Below, piece by piece: positions 1 to 5,330 of a stretch of DNA of 5,330 nt. Each line of letters starts with the position of its first letter. Positions within the stretch are counted from its first letter, which is position 1. Location of the stretch: contig JAEWPN010000063.1 in the NCBI GenBank assembly GCA_023399455.1, positions 1-5,330 of the forward strand. The letters are read 5' to 3'. This DNA comes from Bacillota bacterium. Lineage in GTDB: Bacteria; Bacillota; Clostridia; Lachnospirales; Lachnospiraceae. The notes below the pieces were generated by a model. It did not search any database and was not told where the DNA came from. It saw nothing but the letters and a program-made list of their open reading frames with translations. The translations under genes and the position numbers were made by a program.

Positions 1-1133
1 TGATCTATTTTTCCAGAAATTATTCTTTCAGTAAAATAGTCATAGAAGAAATGAAGAAAAGGATTCCGGAGCTCATTACTGATACCGTCAAAAAATATCA
101 TCAGGAGGATAACGGTTTAATCCTGGCTGTGAGCGGCCTGTGCAAAAAGCTGGGAGGTAAGAATCATTATATTTATTATATCAATCCGCGAAAGGTTCCT
201 CTTGCCCTCACCAAAAACGGTATACGATATATTGACAAGGATGAAGCATTTGATAAATTCTTTAACAGTTTTTATGGTATTGCTCATTCCTCCCATAATC
301 TGGAAATGTCAATCGACGAATATGCAAACGCTTCACAACCCATTATGATTCTGGGTGAGGGCGGAACCGGCAAAGACCAGATGGCCAGACTCATATATGC
401 CAAAAGTCCGCTTTCGAATAATCCTCTGGCAATTATCGATTGTGCGCGGATCAACACCAAGGCATGGACATTCCTTACCGAACACAATAACTCTCCGCTG
501 AGCGATACTAACACCACTATCTACATTCGCTCTATGGAGATCCTGTCCGAAGATCAGTTCAATGAATTATTCTCTATCATAAGAGATTTGAATTTATACA
601 AAAGAAATCGAATGATTTTTACTTTTTCCTACGGAGATGACGGCAACATAACTCCCCGGTGCCGTCATCTCATCAATCATTATTCCTGCCTGACGATGCA
701 CATACCGCCTCTCAGGAATCGTTTGGGCGAGATTCCTAATCTTGTCAGTCTGTATATCAGTAACTTGAATATCCAGCTCGCCAAGGAAATTATCGGCCTG
801 GAAGCCAAGGGACTTGAGCTGCTACAAAACTATGACTGGCCGGATAATTTTAACCAGTTCAAACGAATATTGAACGAGCTTGTAACCGTGACGACCACTC
901 CCTATATAAAAGCGGTGACCGTTGCGGAAATACTGCGGAAGGAAAAACCACAGTTTCCTTCCATAACGGGAGAATGTCCGTTTGATCTTACAAAAACGTT
1001 GGAAGAAATCAATTTGGAGATCGTCCAAAGGGTGATGGCAGAAGAAAACGGGCACCAGACAGCCGCCGCAAACCGCCTGGGCATCAGCCGTTCCACGCTA
1101 TGGCGTATGCTGCAGAAGGTATCCGAAAAATAA
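1..1133 (+). CDS. Sigma-54-activator-like transcriptional regulator with degenerate AAA+ domain and Fis-type HTH (5' end outside window)
   Basis: The frame is open from the left edge (first full codon at base 3), so the Met at base 51 is probably internal and the N-terminal sensor domain is missing; residues below count from that Met. An unassigned segment (about 1-75, with SGLCKKLGGKNHYIYYINPR) precedes an AAA+ core (about 80-280). Walker A GEGGTGKD is intact at 102-109. LRNRLGEIPNL (221-231) matches the family's LPPLRER-x-DIP-L motif, and YDWPDNFNQF (261-270) matches WPGNVREL. The GAFTGA loop that contacts sigma-54 is absent, the Walker B position reads TTIYIRSME (155-163) without the acidic pair, and the sensor II arginine is replaced. 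A Fis-like helix-turn-helix (about 321-356, AAANRLGISRSTLWRML) ends the protein. I infer a DNA-binding regulator that may bind nucleotide but probably does not remodel sigma-54 holoenzyme, comparable to TyrR. It converges on the sugar operon; whether it controls that operon is unknown. Confidence 0.85.
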   Translation, partial: IYFSRNYSFSKIVIEEMKKRIPELITDTVKKYHQEDNGLILAVSGLCKKLGGKNHYIYYINPRKVPLALTKNGIRYIDKDEAFDKFFNSFYGIAHSSHNLEMSIDEYANASQPIMILGEGGTGKDQMARLIYAKSPLSNNPLAIIDCARINTKAWTFLTEHNNSPLSDTNTTIYIRSMEILSEDQFNELFSIIRDLNLYKRNRMIFTFSYGDDGNITPRCRHLINHYSCLTMHIPPLRNRLGEIPNLVSLYISNLNIQLAKEIIGLEAKGLELLQNYDWPDNFNQFKRILNELVTVTTTPYIKAVTVAEILRKEKPQFPSITGECPFDLTKTLEEINLEIVQRVMAEENGHQTAAANRLGISRSTLWRMLQKVSEK

Positions 1134-1146
1134 GACATGCACTTTT

Positions 1147-1174
1147 ATGTAATAGGAGCGCTTTTCTATTACAT
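1147..1174. other. Perfect 9-bp-stem hairpin after the regulator gene
   Basis: The arms ATGTAATAG (1147-1155) and CTATTACAT (1166-1174) are exact reverse complements around the 10-nt loop GAGCGCTTTT. G-U and A-U pairs could extend the stem into the loop. It starts 13 bp after the regulator's stop codon, where a terminator would be expected. It is A/T-rich and no T-tract follows, because the palindromic element begins right at its 3' edge. It may be a transcript-end or mRNA-stabilising structure; calling it a terminator would go too far. Confidence 0.6.
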
Positions 1175-1176
1175 TA

Positions 1177-1196
1177 GGGTGTCAAAAGGTCCTTTT
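1177..1196 (+). repeat. Left terminal inverted repeat of the palindromic element
   Basis: It pairs with 1374-1393 on the other end with one mismatch (GGGTGTC here, GGGCGTC there). It contains AAAAGGTCCTTTT (1184-1196), which is itself palindromic apart from its central base. Confidence 0.65.
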
Positions 1197-1373
1197 TAAA
1201 TATATTCGGGCCAATATGACCAAAACAAAAAGACTCCTGCGCCGAATTCCAATATATAAGAAGTTCTAATTCTCAGTCCATTTGAACCAAACATACCAGA
1301 GAAAGAACTTCTAAATATTTTCATAGGCGCAGTCGTTCTTTTTGTTTTGGTCATATTGGCCTGAGATGTTCGC

Positions 1374-1393
1374 AAAAGGACCTTTTGACGCCC
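1374..1393 (-). repeat. Right terminal inverted repeat of the palindromic element
   Basis: It is the partner of 1177-1196 and carries the same inner palindrome as AAAAGGACCTTTT (1374-1386), followed by GACGCCC and the TA that would be the target duplication. Confidence 0.65.
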
Positions 1394-1455
1394 TAATCCT
1401 ATCACACAAAAAACTCAGCTCCGCTTTTTAGATCATCTGATTCTCCCCATTACGT

Positions 1456-3042
1456 TCAGATACAAAACTCCATTCTTTCAAGACAAACTTCACCTCCCAA
1501 AGACATGATCTTCAAAGCCCCGCGGCCATCGGATAACGTTGCTTCTATCTCTGCGCACTCCTGCTCAACCGCAAATTCTTTCAAGCCGCTGTCATCTGTT
1601 CTGCCAATTCCAAGTATTCCGCCGGAATAACCTTTTGCAAATTTTAACTTTAAACGAACTTTCTGCCCCGGTTCAACCGTATAGCATACAAACTCACTTT
1701 TACTTAGGATTACCCCGTAGCGATCCCACTGGCAATCGAATACATACCGTTTCTCTTTCGCTGCTTCTAATTCCACTAATTTCATTCCACAGCCGCTTCT
1801 ATAACTGATTTCTGCATTTTCCGCACTGCATCCGCTAAAGGATGTTCCTCTTCCGGGATATTCGTCAAAGTCGCTGGCCCGCATGCTAAAGGGCGCATGT
1901 CGCAGCACATGATTGATCACTTCTATATGTTCTGTACAATTATCTAATTTGCAATTCTCCAAATATTCATCAAAAATTTTCTGAGCAGCTTCAAATCCGG
2001 GATGTACTCCCCCGCCAATATAGTCTAATACTTTTTGATAATCCTTTGGTCTATTAATAGAATATGGCGAATTCGTACAATCCATTTTTTTCCACGGCCA
2101 AAGATTGTATCCAATACCGGCAGACTCTGCCAATGGATAGATAGCGGCATACCATTCATTTATATTTTCTCCGGACTCGCCAAGCCAAAGTGCCACATCC
2201 AATTCATTCGATTTATCAATATATTTTTTTAGACATTTGATATCAGGAATTTCCGCATACCGGTGAAAATGTAACACCATGTTCTCATCAAATTTTTTCG
2301 TAAATATACTTAAATCTGCGGCCCAATGAGCTCCTTCAATACTGAACATATGCTTTTGATCAATTTTACGGATTTCAGCAATCGCATGTTCATAAAATAA
2401 TGTCAATCGAGGAAATAAATAATCAAAATTACCGTTTCCTGTATTTGGTGGCGCGATCGGCTCATTCAATAAATCATATCCGCCTACTACCGCTCTGTCT
2501 TTATATCGTTCTGCCAGCGTTTTCCATAAATCGATTGCCTTTTCCCAACTTTCCGAATCAATAAAAAGGCGGGGAACATTGTCTATACTATCATCAATAT
2601 TGGCACCGGTCTGACCTCCCGGAGCGCCATGCAAGTCCAAAAAGGCATAAATTCCCGCCTCCTCACACCACGAAAGACAATTATCCAGCAACTGAAATCC
2701 TTCTTCTTTATATCGGATTCCCGGACCATCTTCCATGAAAAGCCGATACATGAACGGTATGCGGACAGAATTATATCCAAGCTCCGCCATTTTCAAAATA
2801 TCTGATTTCGTTATATAATTTTCCCGGAACTTTACCCAGAAAGCATCTGCATATTCTTTTCCCGTCAACTGCTCCACAACCTGCTCTATACGGCGCGGTC
2901 TGTCAAAGCGTTCACTATCAGCGCTCCACATATATCCTTCCTGCAGCATCCAATTACCGAGTCCCCAGCCTTTCAAGAGAATTTCTTCCCCATTCCCATT
3001 ATATATTTTTTTACCTTTGGCATATAAAAAACCATTTATCAT
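1456..3042 (-). CDS. Cytoplasmic GH5-family glycoside hydrolase with C-terminal beta-rich domain
   Basis: A 528-residue retaining glycosidase of the GH5 (clan A) TIM-barrel family, predicted to cleave beta-glucosidic or related beta-linked oligosaccharides. Family landmarks appear in order: GWGLGNWMLQEG near the N-terminus (25-36), R94 in SVRIP, H138 in LDLHGAPGG, acid/base E194 in LLNEP, H260 and Y262 in HFHRY, nucleophile E289 in WLGESG, and W315/W317 in NLWPW. The opening motif and LDLHGAPG most resemble the exo-1,3-beta-glucanase-like branch, but I cannot assign a subfamily or substrate. The barrel ends near residue 365. Residues about 385-528 form a separate beta-rich, perhaps carbohydrate-binding, domain that I do not recognise. 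No signal peptide or membrane segment is visible, so it should act in the cytoplasm on imported sugar. The start is supported by AAAGGAG 7 nt upstream. It follows the MalG-like gene after 55 bp and appears to be the last gene of the operon. Confidence 0.9.
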   Translation of the reverse strand: MINGFLYAKGKKIYNGNGEEILLKGWGLGNWMLQEGYMWSADSERFDRPRRIEQVVEQLTGKEYADAFWVKFRENYITKSDILKMAELGYNSVRIPFMYRLFMEDGPGIRYKEEGFQLLDNCLSWCEEAGIYAFLDLHGAPGGQTGANIDDSIDNVPRLFIDSESWEKAIDLWKTLAERYKDRAVVGGYDLLNEPIAPPNTGNGNFDYLFPRLTLFYEHAIAEIRKIDQKHMFSIEGAHWAADLSIFTKKFDENMVLHFHRYAEIPDIKCLKKYIDKSNELDVALWLGESGENINEWYAAIYPLAESAGIGYNLWPWKKMDCTNSPYSINRPKDYQKVLDYIGGGVHPGFEAAQKIFDEYLENCKLDNCTEHIEVINHVLRHAPFSMRASDFDEYPGRGTSFSGCSAENAEISYRSGCGMKLVELEAAKEKRYVFDCQWDRYGVILSKSEFVCYTVEPGQKVRLKLKFAKGYSGGILGIGRTDDSGLKEFAVEQECAEIEATLSDGRGALKIMSLGGEVCLERMEFCI

Positions 3043-3049
3043 TCTATTT

Positions 3050-3056
3050 CTCCTTT
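3050..3056 (-). promoter_or_regulatory. Ribosome binding site of the GH5 gene
   Basis: AAAGGAG on the minus strand lies 7 nt before the ATG at 3042. It fixes that start, in a 55-bp spacer with no evident promoter or strong hairpin, so the gene is probably co-transcribed with the permeases. Confidence 0.75.
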
Positions 3057-3097
3057 CATCTGCATCTTCTATCGAACTGCCTCGAGCCTCGCAGCCC

Positions 3098-3928
3098 TTA
3101 TCCCTTTACTGCTCCGTCTGCAATACCTTTCATGATATTTTTCTGGAAAATTACATAAAGAAGGATTGCCGGAAGTGCCGCTAATATTAACGCACTCAGG
3201 ATAGCCGTCCAATCACTGCTGTATTGTCCGAATAAAGTATTGGTAGATAACAGCAGCGTGTACTTTTTATTATCAGAAATAATAATAAGAGGCAAAAGAA
3301 AATCATTCCATACCCACAGCATATTGGTAATGCAGACAGTTGCAGTTGTTGCCTTCAGCATCGGAAATACGACCAGAAAAAAGGTCTGCAAAGAATTACA
3401 TCCGTCTATCGCCGCAGCTTCTTCCATTTCAACAGGGATGCCTTTTACAAATCCGTAATAAATGAAAATCGCCATACTTTCACCCAAGCCTGCATATATC
3501 AATGCCAGGCCGACCAATGAATTCTTAATTCCCAGCGCTAAAACTACCTTGTACAAAGGAATCATAATGGAACTAAAGGGAATCAGCATGGAAAACACAA
3601 ACATCGCAAACAAAAATTTCGATAGGCGCGTTTTTGTACGGCACATTTTCCAGCCGGCAAGCGATGAAAACAATGCCATAAAAAATACGGCCAGGACCGC
3701 GAGAAATACCGTATTTCCCAAACTCCTGAAATAAGACATCTTCTCCAGGGATCTTATATAGTTATCAAAATATAATTTACTCGGAAGCGACAACACATTG
3801 CTGAGCAGCTCGCCATTTGATTTGAAAGAATTAATGAAAGCCAATATCAGCGGGAAGCTTGTGAACAACCCTATTATAATTAACAATAACGTGATAAATA
3901 TCTGATAGTGTTTCCTGCTCCCTCTCAT
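3098..3928 (-). CDS. Carbohydrate ABC transporter permease, MalG-like (CUT1 family)
   Basis: A 276-residue inner-membrane permease that would form the translocation pore together with the MalF-like protein encoded just upstream. About six membrane segments are visible, near residues 8-33, 70-92, 105-128, 137-160, 188-212 and 241-262. The cytoplasmic EAA loop that docks the ATPase is at about 169-191 (EEAAAIDG, then a hydrophobic run ending in FPML). NMLWVWNDFLLPL (202-214) and the C-terminal IMKGIADGAVKG are typical of MalG-type CUT1 permeases, and the length is normal. Its ATG overlaps the stop of the upstream gene (ATGA, 3925-3928) and its ribosome binding site lies inside that gene, which suggests coupled translation and fixed stoichiometry. 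The exact sugar cannot be read from the permease; the adjacent GH5 gene points to a beta-linked oligosaccharide. Confidence 0.95.
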   Translation of the reverse strand: MRGSRKHYQIFITLLLIIIGLFTSFPLILAFINSFKSNGELLSNVLSLPSKLYFDNYIRSLEKMSYFRSLGNTVFLAVLAVFFMALFSSLAGWKMCRTKTRLSKFLFAMFVFSMLIPFSSIMIPLYKVVLALGIKNSLVGLALIYAGLGESMAIFIYYGFVKGIPVEMEEAAAIDGCNSLQTFFLVVFPMLKATTATVCITNMLWVWNDFLLPLIIISDNKKYTLLLSTNTLFGQYSSDWTAILSALILAALPAILLYVIFQKNIMKGIADGAVKG

Positions 3929-4803
3929 AGTTCTTCCTCCTTACTCTGTGTGGTCTTTAACTGAATCGCAGTAATAATCAGAATAATCAAAAACAGGACG
4001 GTCGACTTTGCCGTTGCATATCCATATCTTATATTCCCTCTGAAGGCCTCTTCATAAATATTAACTGCAACTGATTGTGTCGCTCTTCCGGGGCCTCCGC
4101 CCGTCAGCGAATAAATGACGTCAAAAACCTGGAAGGATGAATTCAACGTCCAAAATAAACAAACTGTCAACGCCGGTTGTATTAGCGGAAAAGTTACATT
4201 CCAAAATTTCTCCCATCCATTTGCTCCGTCCAATTCGGCCGCTTCCAATAAATGAGTTGGTACGCCCTGCAATCCTGCCATATATATAATCATTAAGTAA
4301 CCGACACATCCCCATGAAGCAACGATGATAATTGATAAAAACGCATAGCGGGTATCTCCTACCCAAGACTGGTCCAGGAATTTCCATCCCCAGTTATCTG
4401 CCATATAGTAAAGTACTTTATAAAAAATAAATCGCCACATGTATCCGCCTATGATTATGCTTATCATATTAGGAAGGAAGAAAATTGTTCGGAAAAATCC
4501 CTTTCCTTTTTTGACCGACTCAACGGTAACTGCCAGCACCAAAGCCATGACATTTGCAATAACCAGCAATACTGCTACATATTTAATCGTAAATACCACG
4601 GATTGCCAGAAATAATCATCCGACAGCATCTCACGAAAGTTTTTCAGTCCAATAAAATCATATTCTTTACTCAGCCCATTCCAATTTGTCATTGAATAAA
4701 ATATACCGGTAACTGCCGGATAAAGCTTGAATACCGCATATACGGCCAGGGCCGGCAGCGCAAACATAATCAGGCTGAAATTTTGTTTCCTTTTACTTTG
4801 CAT
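3925..4803 (-). CDS. Carbohydrate ABC transporter permease, MalF-like (CUT1 family)
   Basis: A 292-residue inner-membrane permease, partner of the MalG-like protein. Membrane segments are visible near residues 9-31, 69-93, 103-126, 153-177, 203-221 and 265-283. The ATPase-docking EAA loop is at about 187-208 (EAAELDGANGWEKFWNVTFPLI). The family signature LTGGGPGRATQSVAVNIYEEAF (233-254), followed by GYATAKS (261-267), is clear. The length suits the short MalF form of Gram-positive bacteria, which lacks the large periplasmic loop of the E. coli protein. The start is supported by AGAGGT 7 nt upstream of the ATG. It follows the binding-protein gene after a 92-bp spacer that carries a strong hairpin, and it overlaps the next permease gene by 4 bp. 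No ATPase gene is visible, so energy probably comes from an ATPase encoded elsewhere. Confidence 0.95.
   Translation of the reverse strand: MQSKRKQNFSLIMFALPALAVYAVFKLYPAVTGIFYSMTNWNGLSKEYDFIGLKNFREMLSDDYFWQSVVFTIKYVAVLLVIANVMALVLAVTVESVKKGKGFFRTIFFLPNMISIIIGGYMWRFIFYKVLYYMADNWGWKFLDQSWVGDTRYAFLSIIIVASWGCVGYLMIIYMAGLQGVPTHLLEAAELDGANGWEKFWNVTFPLIQPALTVCLFWTLNSSFQVFDVIYSLTGGGPGRATQSVAVNIYEEAFRGNIRYGYATAKSTVLFLIILIITAIQLKTTQSKEEEL
3936..3942 (-). promoter_or_regulatory. Ribosome binding site of the MalG-like gene, embedded in the MalF-like gene
   Basis: AAGGAGG lies 7 nt before the ATG at 3928 and also encodes part of the SKEEEL tail of the upstream permease. The acidic tail thus doubles as a strong Shine-Dalgarno sequence, and the two genes share ATGA. 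Confidence 0.85.
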
Positions 4804-4849
4804 ATAAAGTACCTCTTCTTTTTATGTGCCGGACTTCCAATAAGTTATT

Positions 4850-4881
4850 TCAAGCGTGCAGAGATGTTTCCGCACGCTTGA
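4850..4881 (-). other. Intercistronic hairpin between the binding-protein and permease genes
   Basis: On the minus strand TCAAGCGTGC and GCACGCTTGA (10 bp, perfect, GC-rich core) enclose a 12-nt loop. The structure begins 14 nt after the binding protein's stop codon and lies 46 nt before the MalF-like ATG. What follows is AATAACTTATT, not a T-tract, so it is not a canonical terminator. Hairpins in this position often protect the 3' end of the binding-protein mRNA or partly limit read-through, giving more binding protein than permease. Confidence 0.75.
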
Positions 4882-4895
4882 GAAATCACACACTC

Positions 4896-5330
4896 TTATT
4901 TCGAAAGTTCATTTGCTTCTTTGAATGCACCGTCAAGGCGTTCTATAATTCCGTCAACGTCTACGCTTCCGACATACAACTCCTGAAGCAATCTTCCCTG
5001 CTCGTCTGTTACCGAAGACGGAAGCACCAAATCCTGATAAGAACGTCCCTCTTCCACATATTTATATGCATCCTGCACCCATGATGCCGTTTCAAATGCA
5101 TGAATGGAAGATATCGGATTAAATCCACAAGCCTGGAACAATGCCGATGAATCGTTATCGTCTAACACATAATTTGCAAACTTTAAGGCCAATTCTTTTT
5201 CAAGACCGTTGGCATATACCCCTAATACCGTAGATGTAGCGAGATTAATTCTGGTACACTCCGGATTATTGTTGACAGGTAATGCAAATACCCCCAGCTG
5301 CATATCGGGATTCGTTGTCATTATCGTATT
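4896..5330 (-). CDS. C-terminal part of an extracellular sugar-binding protein of an ABC importer (5' end outside window)
   Basis: The visible part is about 144 residues and the frame stays open to the right edge (Asn-Thr-Ile precede the first Met at 5321), so that Met is internal and the lipoprotein signal and N-terminal lobe are missing. The fragment has the layout of the C-terminal part of family 1 solute-binding proteins. LGVFALPVNNNP is followed by a short strand segment, then a helix LALKFANYVLDD with the usual 'remaining in the chain' pattern, then FQACGFNPISS, matching the G-x-x-P-x segment that lines the sugar cleft, and a terminal helix FKEANELSK. This and its position just before two CUT1 permease genes make the assignment firm at family level. 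The ligand is not known; the GH5 gene downstream suggests a beta-linked oligosaccharide. As first visible gene of the operon, its promoter lies outside the window. Confidence 0.85.
   Translation of the reverse strand, partial: NTIMTTNPDMQLGVFALPVNNNPECTRINLATSTVLGVYANGLEKELALKFANYVLDDNDSSALFQACGFNPISSIHAFETASWVQDAYKYVEEGRSYQDLVLPSSVTDEQGRLLQELYVGSVDVDGIIERLDGAFKEANELSK

Larger units (their letters stand above)
1173..1397. mobile_element. MITE-like long imperfect palindrome, non-coding, flanked by TA
   Basis: Two arms fold back over about 225 bp. The outer arms (1173-1196 and 1374-1397) match over 24 nt with one mismatch and begin ATTAGGG. A 12-nt stretch on each side (1197-1208 and 1362-1373) is mostly unpaired. 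The inner arms (1209-1233 and 1337-1361) are exact complements for 25 nt, starting GGCCAATATGACC. Pairing then resumes through TGCGCC/GGCGCA (1238-1243, 1326-1331) and AGAAGTTCT/AGAACTTCT (1259-1267, 1304-1312), with a final TTCTC/GAGAA leaving a loop of about 24 nt. If the ends are GGGTGTCAAAAGG and its complement (1177-1393), each is bordered by TA (1175-1176, 1394-1395), the duplication typical of IS630/Tc1-mariner-type insertion. No transposase is encoded, so a non-autonomous element is the best reading. A structured RNA or an elaborate bidirectional terminator is the alternative. Confidence 0.6.
1134..1455. other. Intergenic region between convergent genes
   Basis: This 322-bp gap separates the stop codon of the regulator from the stop codon of the GH5 gene on the other strand. 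Most of it is a hairpin (1147-1174) and a long imperfect palindrome (1173-1397), listed separately. The remaining 1398-1455 holds an A/T run on each side of a short GC-containing stretch (about 1407-1429) and an atctga/tcagat pair near 1436-1462, but no convincing canonical terminator on either strand. No RNA gene or credible coding sequence was seen. Since both flanking genes end here, the structured DNA may end transcription from both sides. Confidence 0.8.

Noticed and set aside
1180..1390. Outward-facing TTGACA/TTGACG at the two ends of the palindromic element as -35 boxes
   Set aside because: No -10-like sequence sits about 17 nt further out on either side, and both flanking genes run toward the element, so there is no gene for such a promoter to drive.
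1196..1405. A 69-codon open frame on the minus strand inside the palindromic element
   Set aside because: It reads through both arms of the palindrome, has no convincing ribosome binding site and resembles no protein I know; the palindromic structure explains the sequence better.
1407..1429. Possible terminator for the minus-strand operon: A-run, AGCGGAGCT, then a T-run
   Set aside because: The stem is only 3 GC-containing base pairs around GGA and the flanking A and T runs are offset, so it is too weak to call.
1539..1808. Plus-strand open frames opposite the GH5 and permease genes (also 2035-2232, 3240-3458, 3462-3734, 4824-5084)
   Set aside because: They overlap well-supported minus-strand genes, have no family resemblance and no good ribosome binding sites; they are antisense shadows.
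2179..2195. Minus-strand TGGCAC followed by CTTGG, resembling a sigma-54 -24/-12 promoter
   Set aside because: It lies inside the GH5 coding sequence (codons for VALWLGE), lacks the proper TTGC element and has no gene start downstream.
3043..3097. Repeated CTCGAG/CCTCG-type bases in the spacer between the MalG-like and GH5 genes
   Set aside because: The best pairing is a 4-bp CTGC/GCAG stem with a mismatched interior, not enough for a terminator or operator call.

Overview
The window looks like a piece of a chromosome from a low-to-moderate GC, Gram-positive anaerobe of the Clostridia, most likely Lachnospiraceae-like. This rests on A/T-rich spacers, strong AGGAG-type ribosome binding sites about 7 nt from ATG starts, a CUT1 sugar-ABC operon with no ATPase gene in view, and a regulator type I associate with that family. 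No species can be named from the sequence alone.

Layout. Bases 1-1133 (+ strand) hold the 3' part of a transcriptional regulator. It has a sigma-54-activator-like AAA+ domain, strongly degenerate, and a C-terminal Fis-type helix-turn-helix. Its reading frame is open to the left edge, so the true start lies outside. Bases 1134-1455 are a 322-bp gap between convergent genes. It holds a 9-bp-stem hairpin (1147-1174), then a long, nearly symmetrical palindrome (1173-1397) that looks like a MITE-type element flanked by TA dinucleotides. The rest of the window is a minus-strand operon read from right to left: the 3' end of a sugar-binding lipoprotein gene (5330-4896), a MalF-like permease (4803-3925), a MalG-like permease (3928-3098) and a GH5 glycoside hydrolase (3042-1456).

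How the genes fit together. The binding protein would capture an oligosaccharide outside the cell and the two permeases would pass it through the membrane. The ATPase is not in this window; in many Firmicutes one shared MsmK/UgpC-type ATPase serves several such importers. The GH5 enzyme has no signal peptide, so it would cleave the imported beta-linked oligosaccharide in the cytoplasm. A strong hairpin between the binding-protein gene and the first permease gene fits the usual need for more binding protein than permease. The two permease genes overlap by ATGA, with the ribosome binding site of the second inside the end of the first.

Most of the window is an ordinary carbohydrate-uptake locus. 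The least ordinary parts are the structured palindromic element between the convergent genes and the regulator, whose AAA+ domain has lost the sigma-54-contacting loop and the Walker B acidic pair. I see no CRISPR array, tRNA, rRNA, phage gene or defence system.
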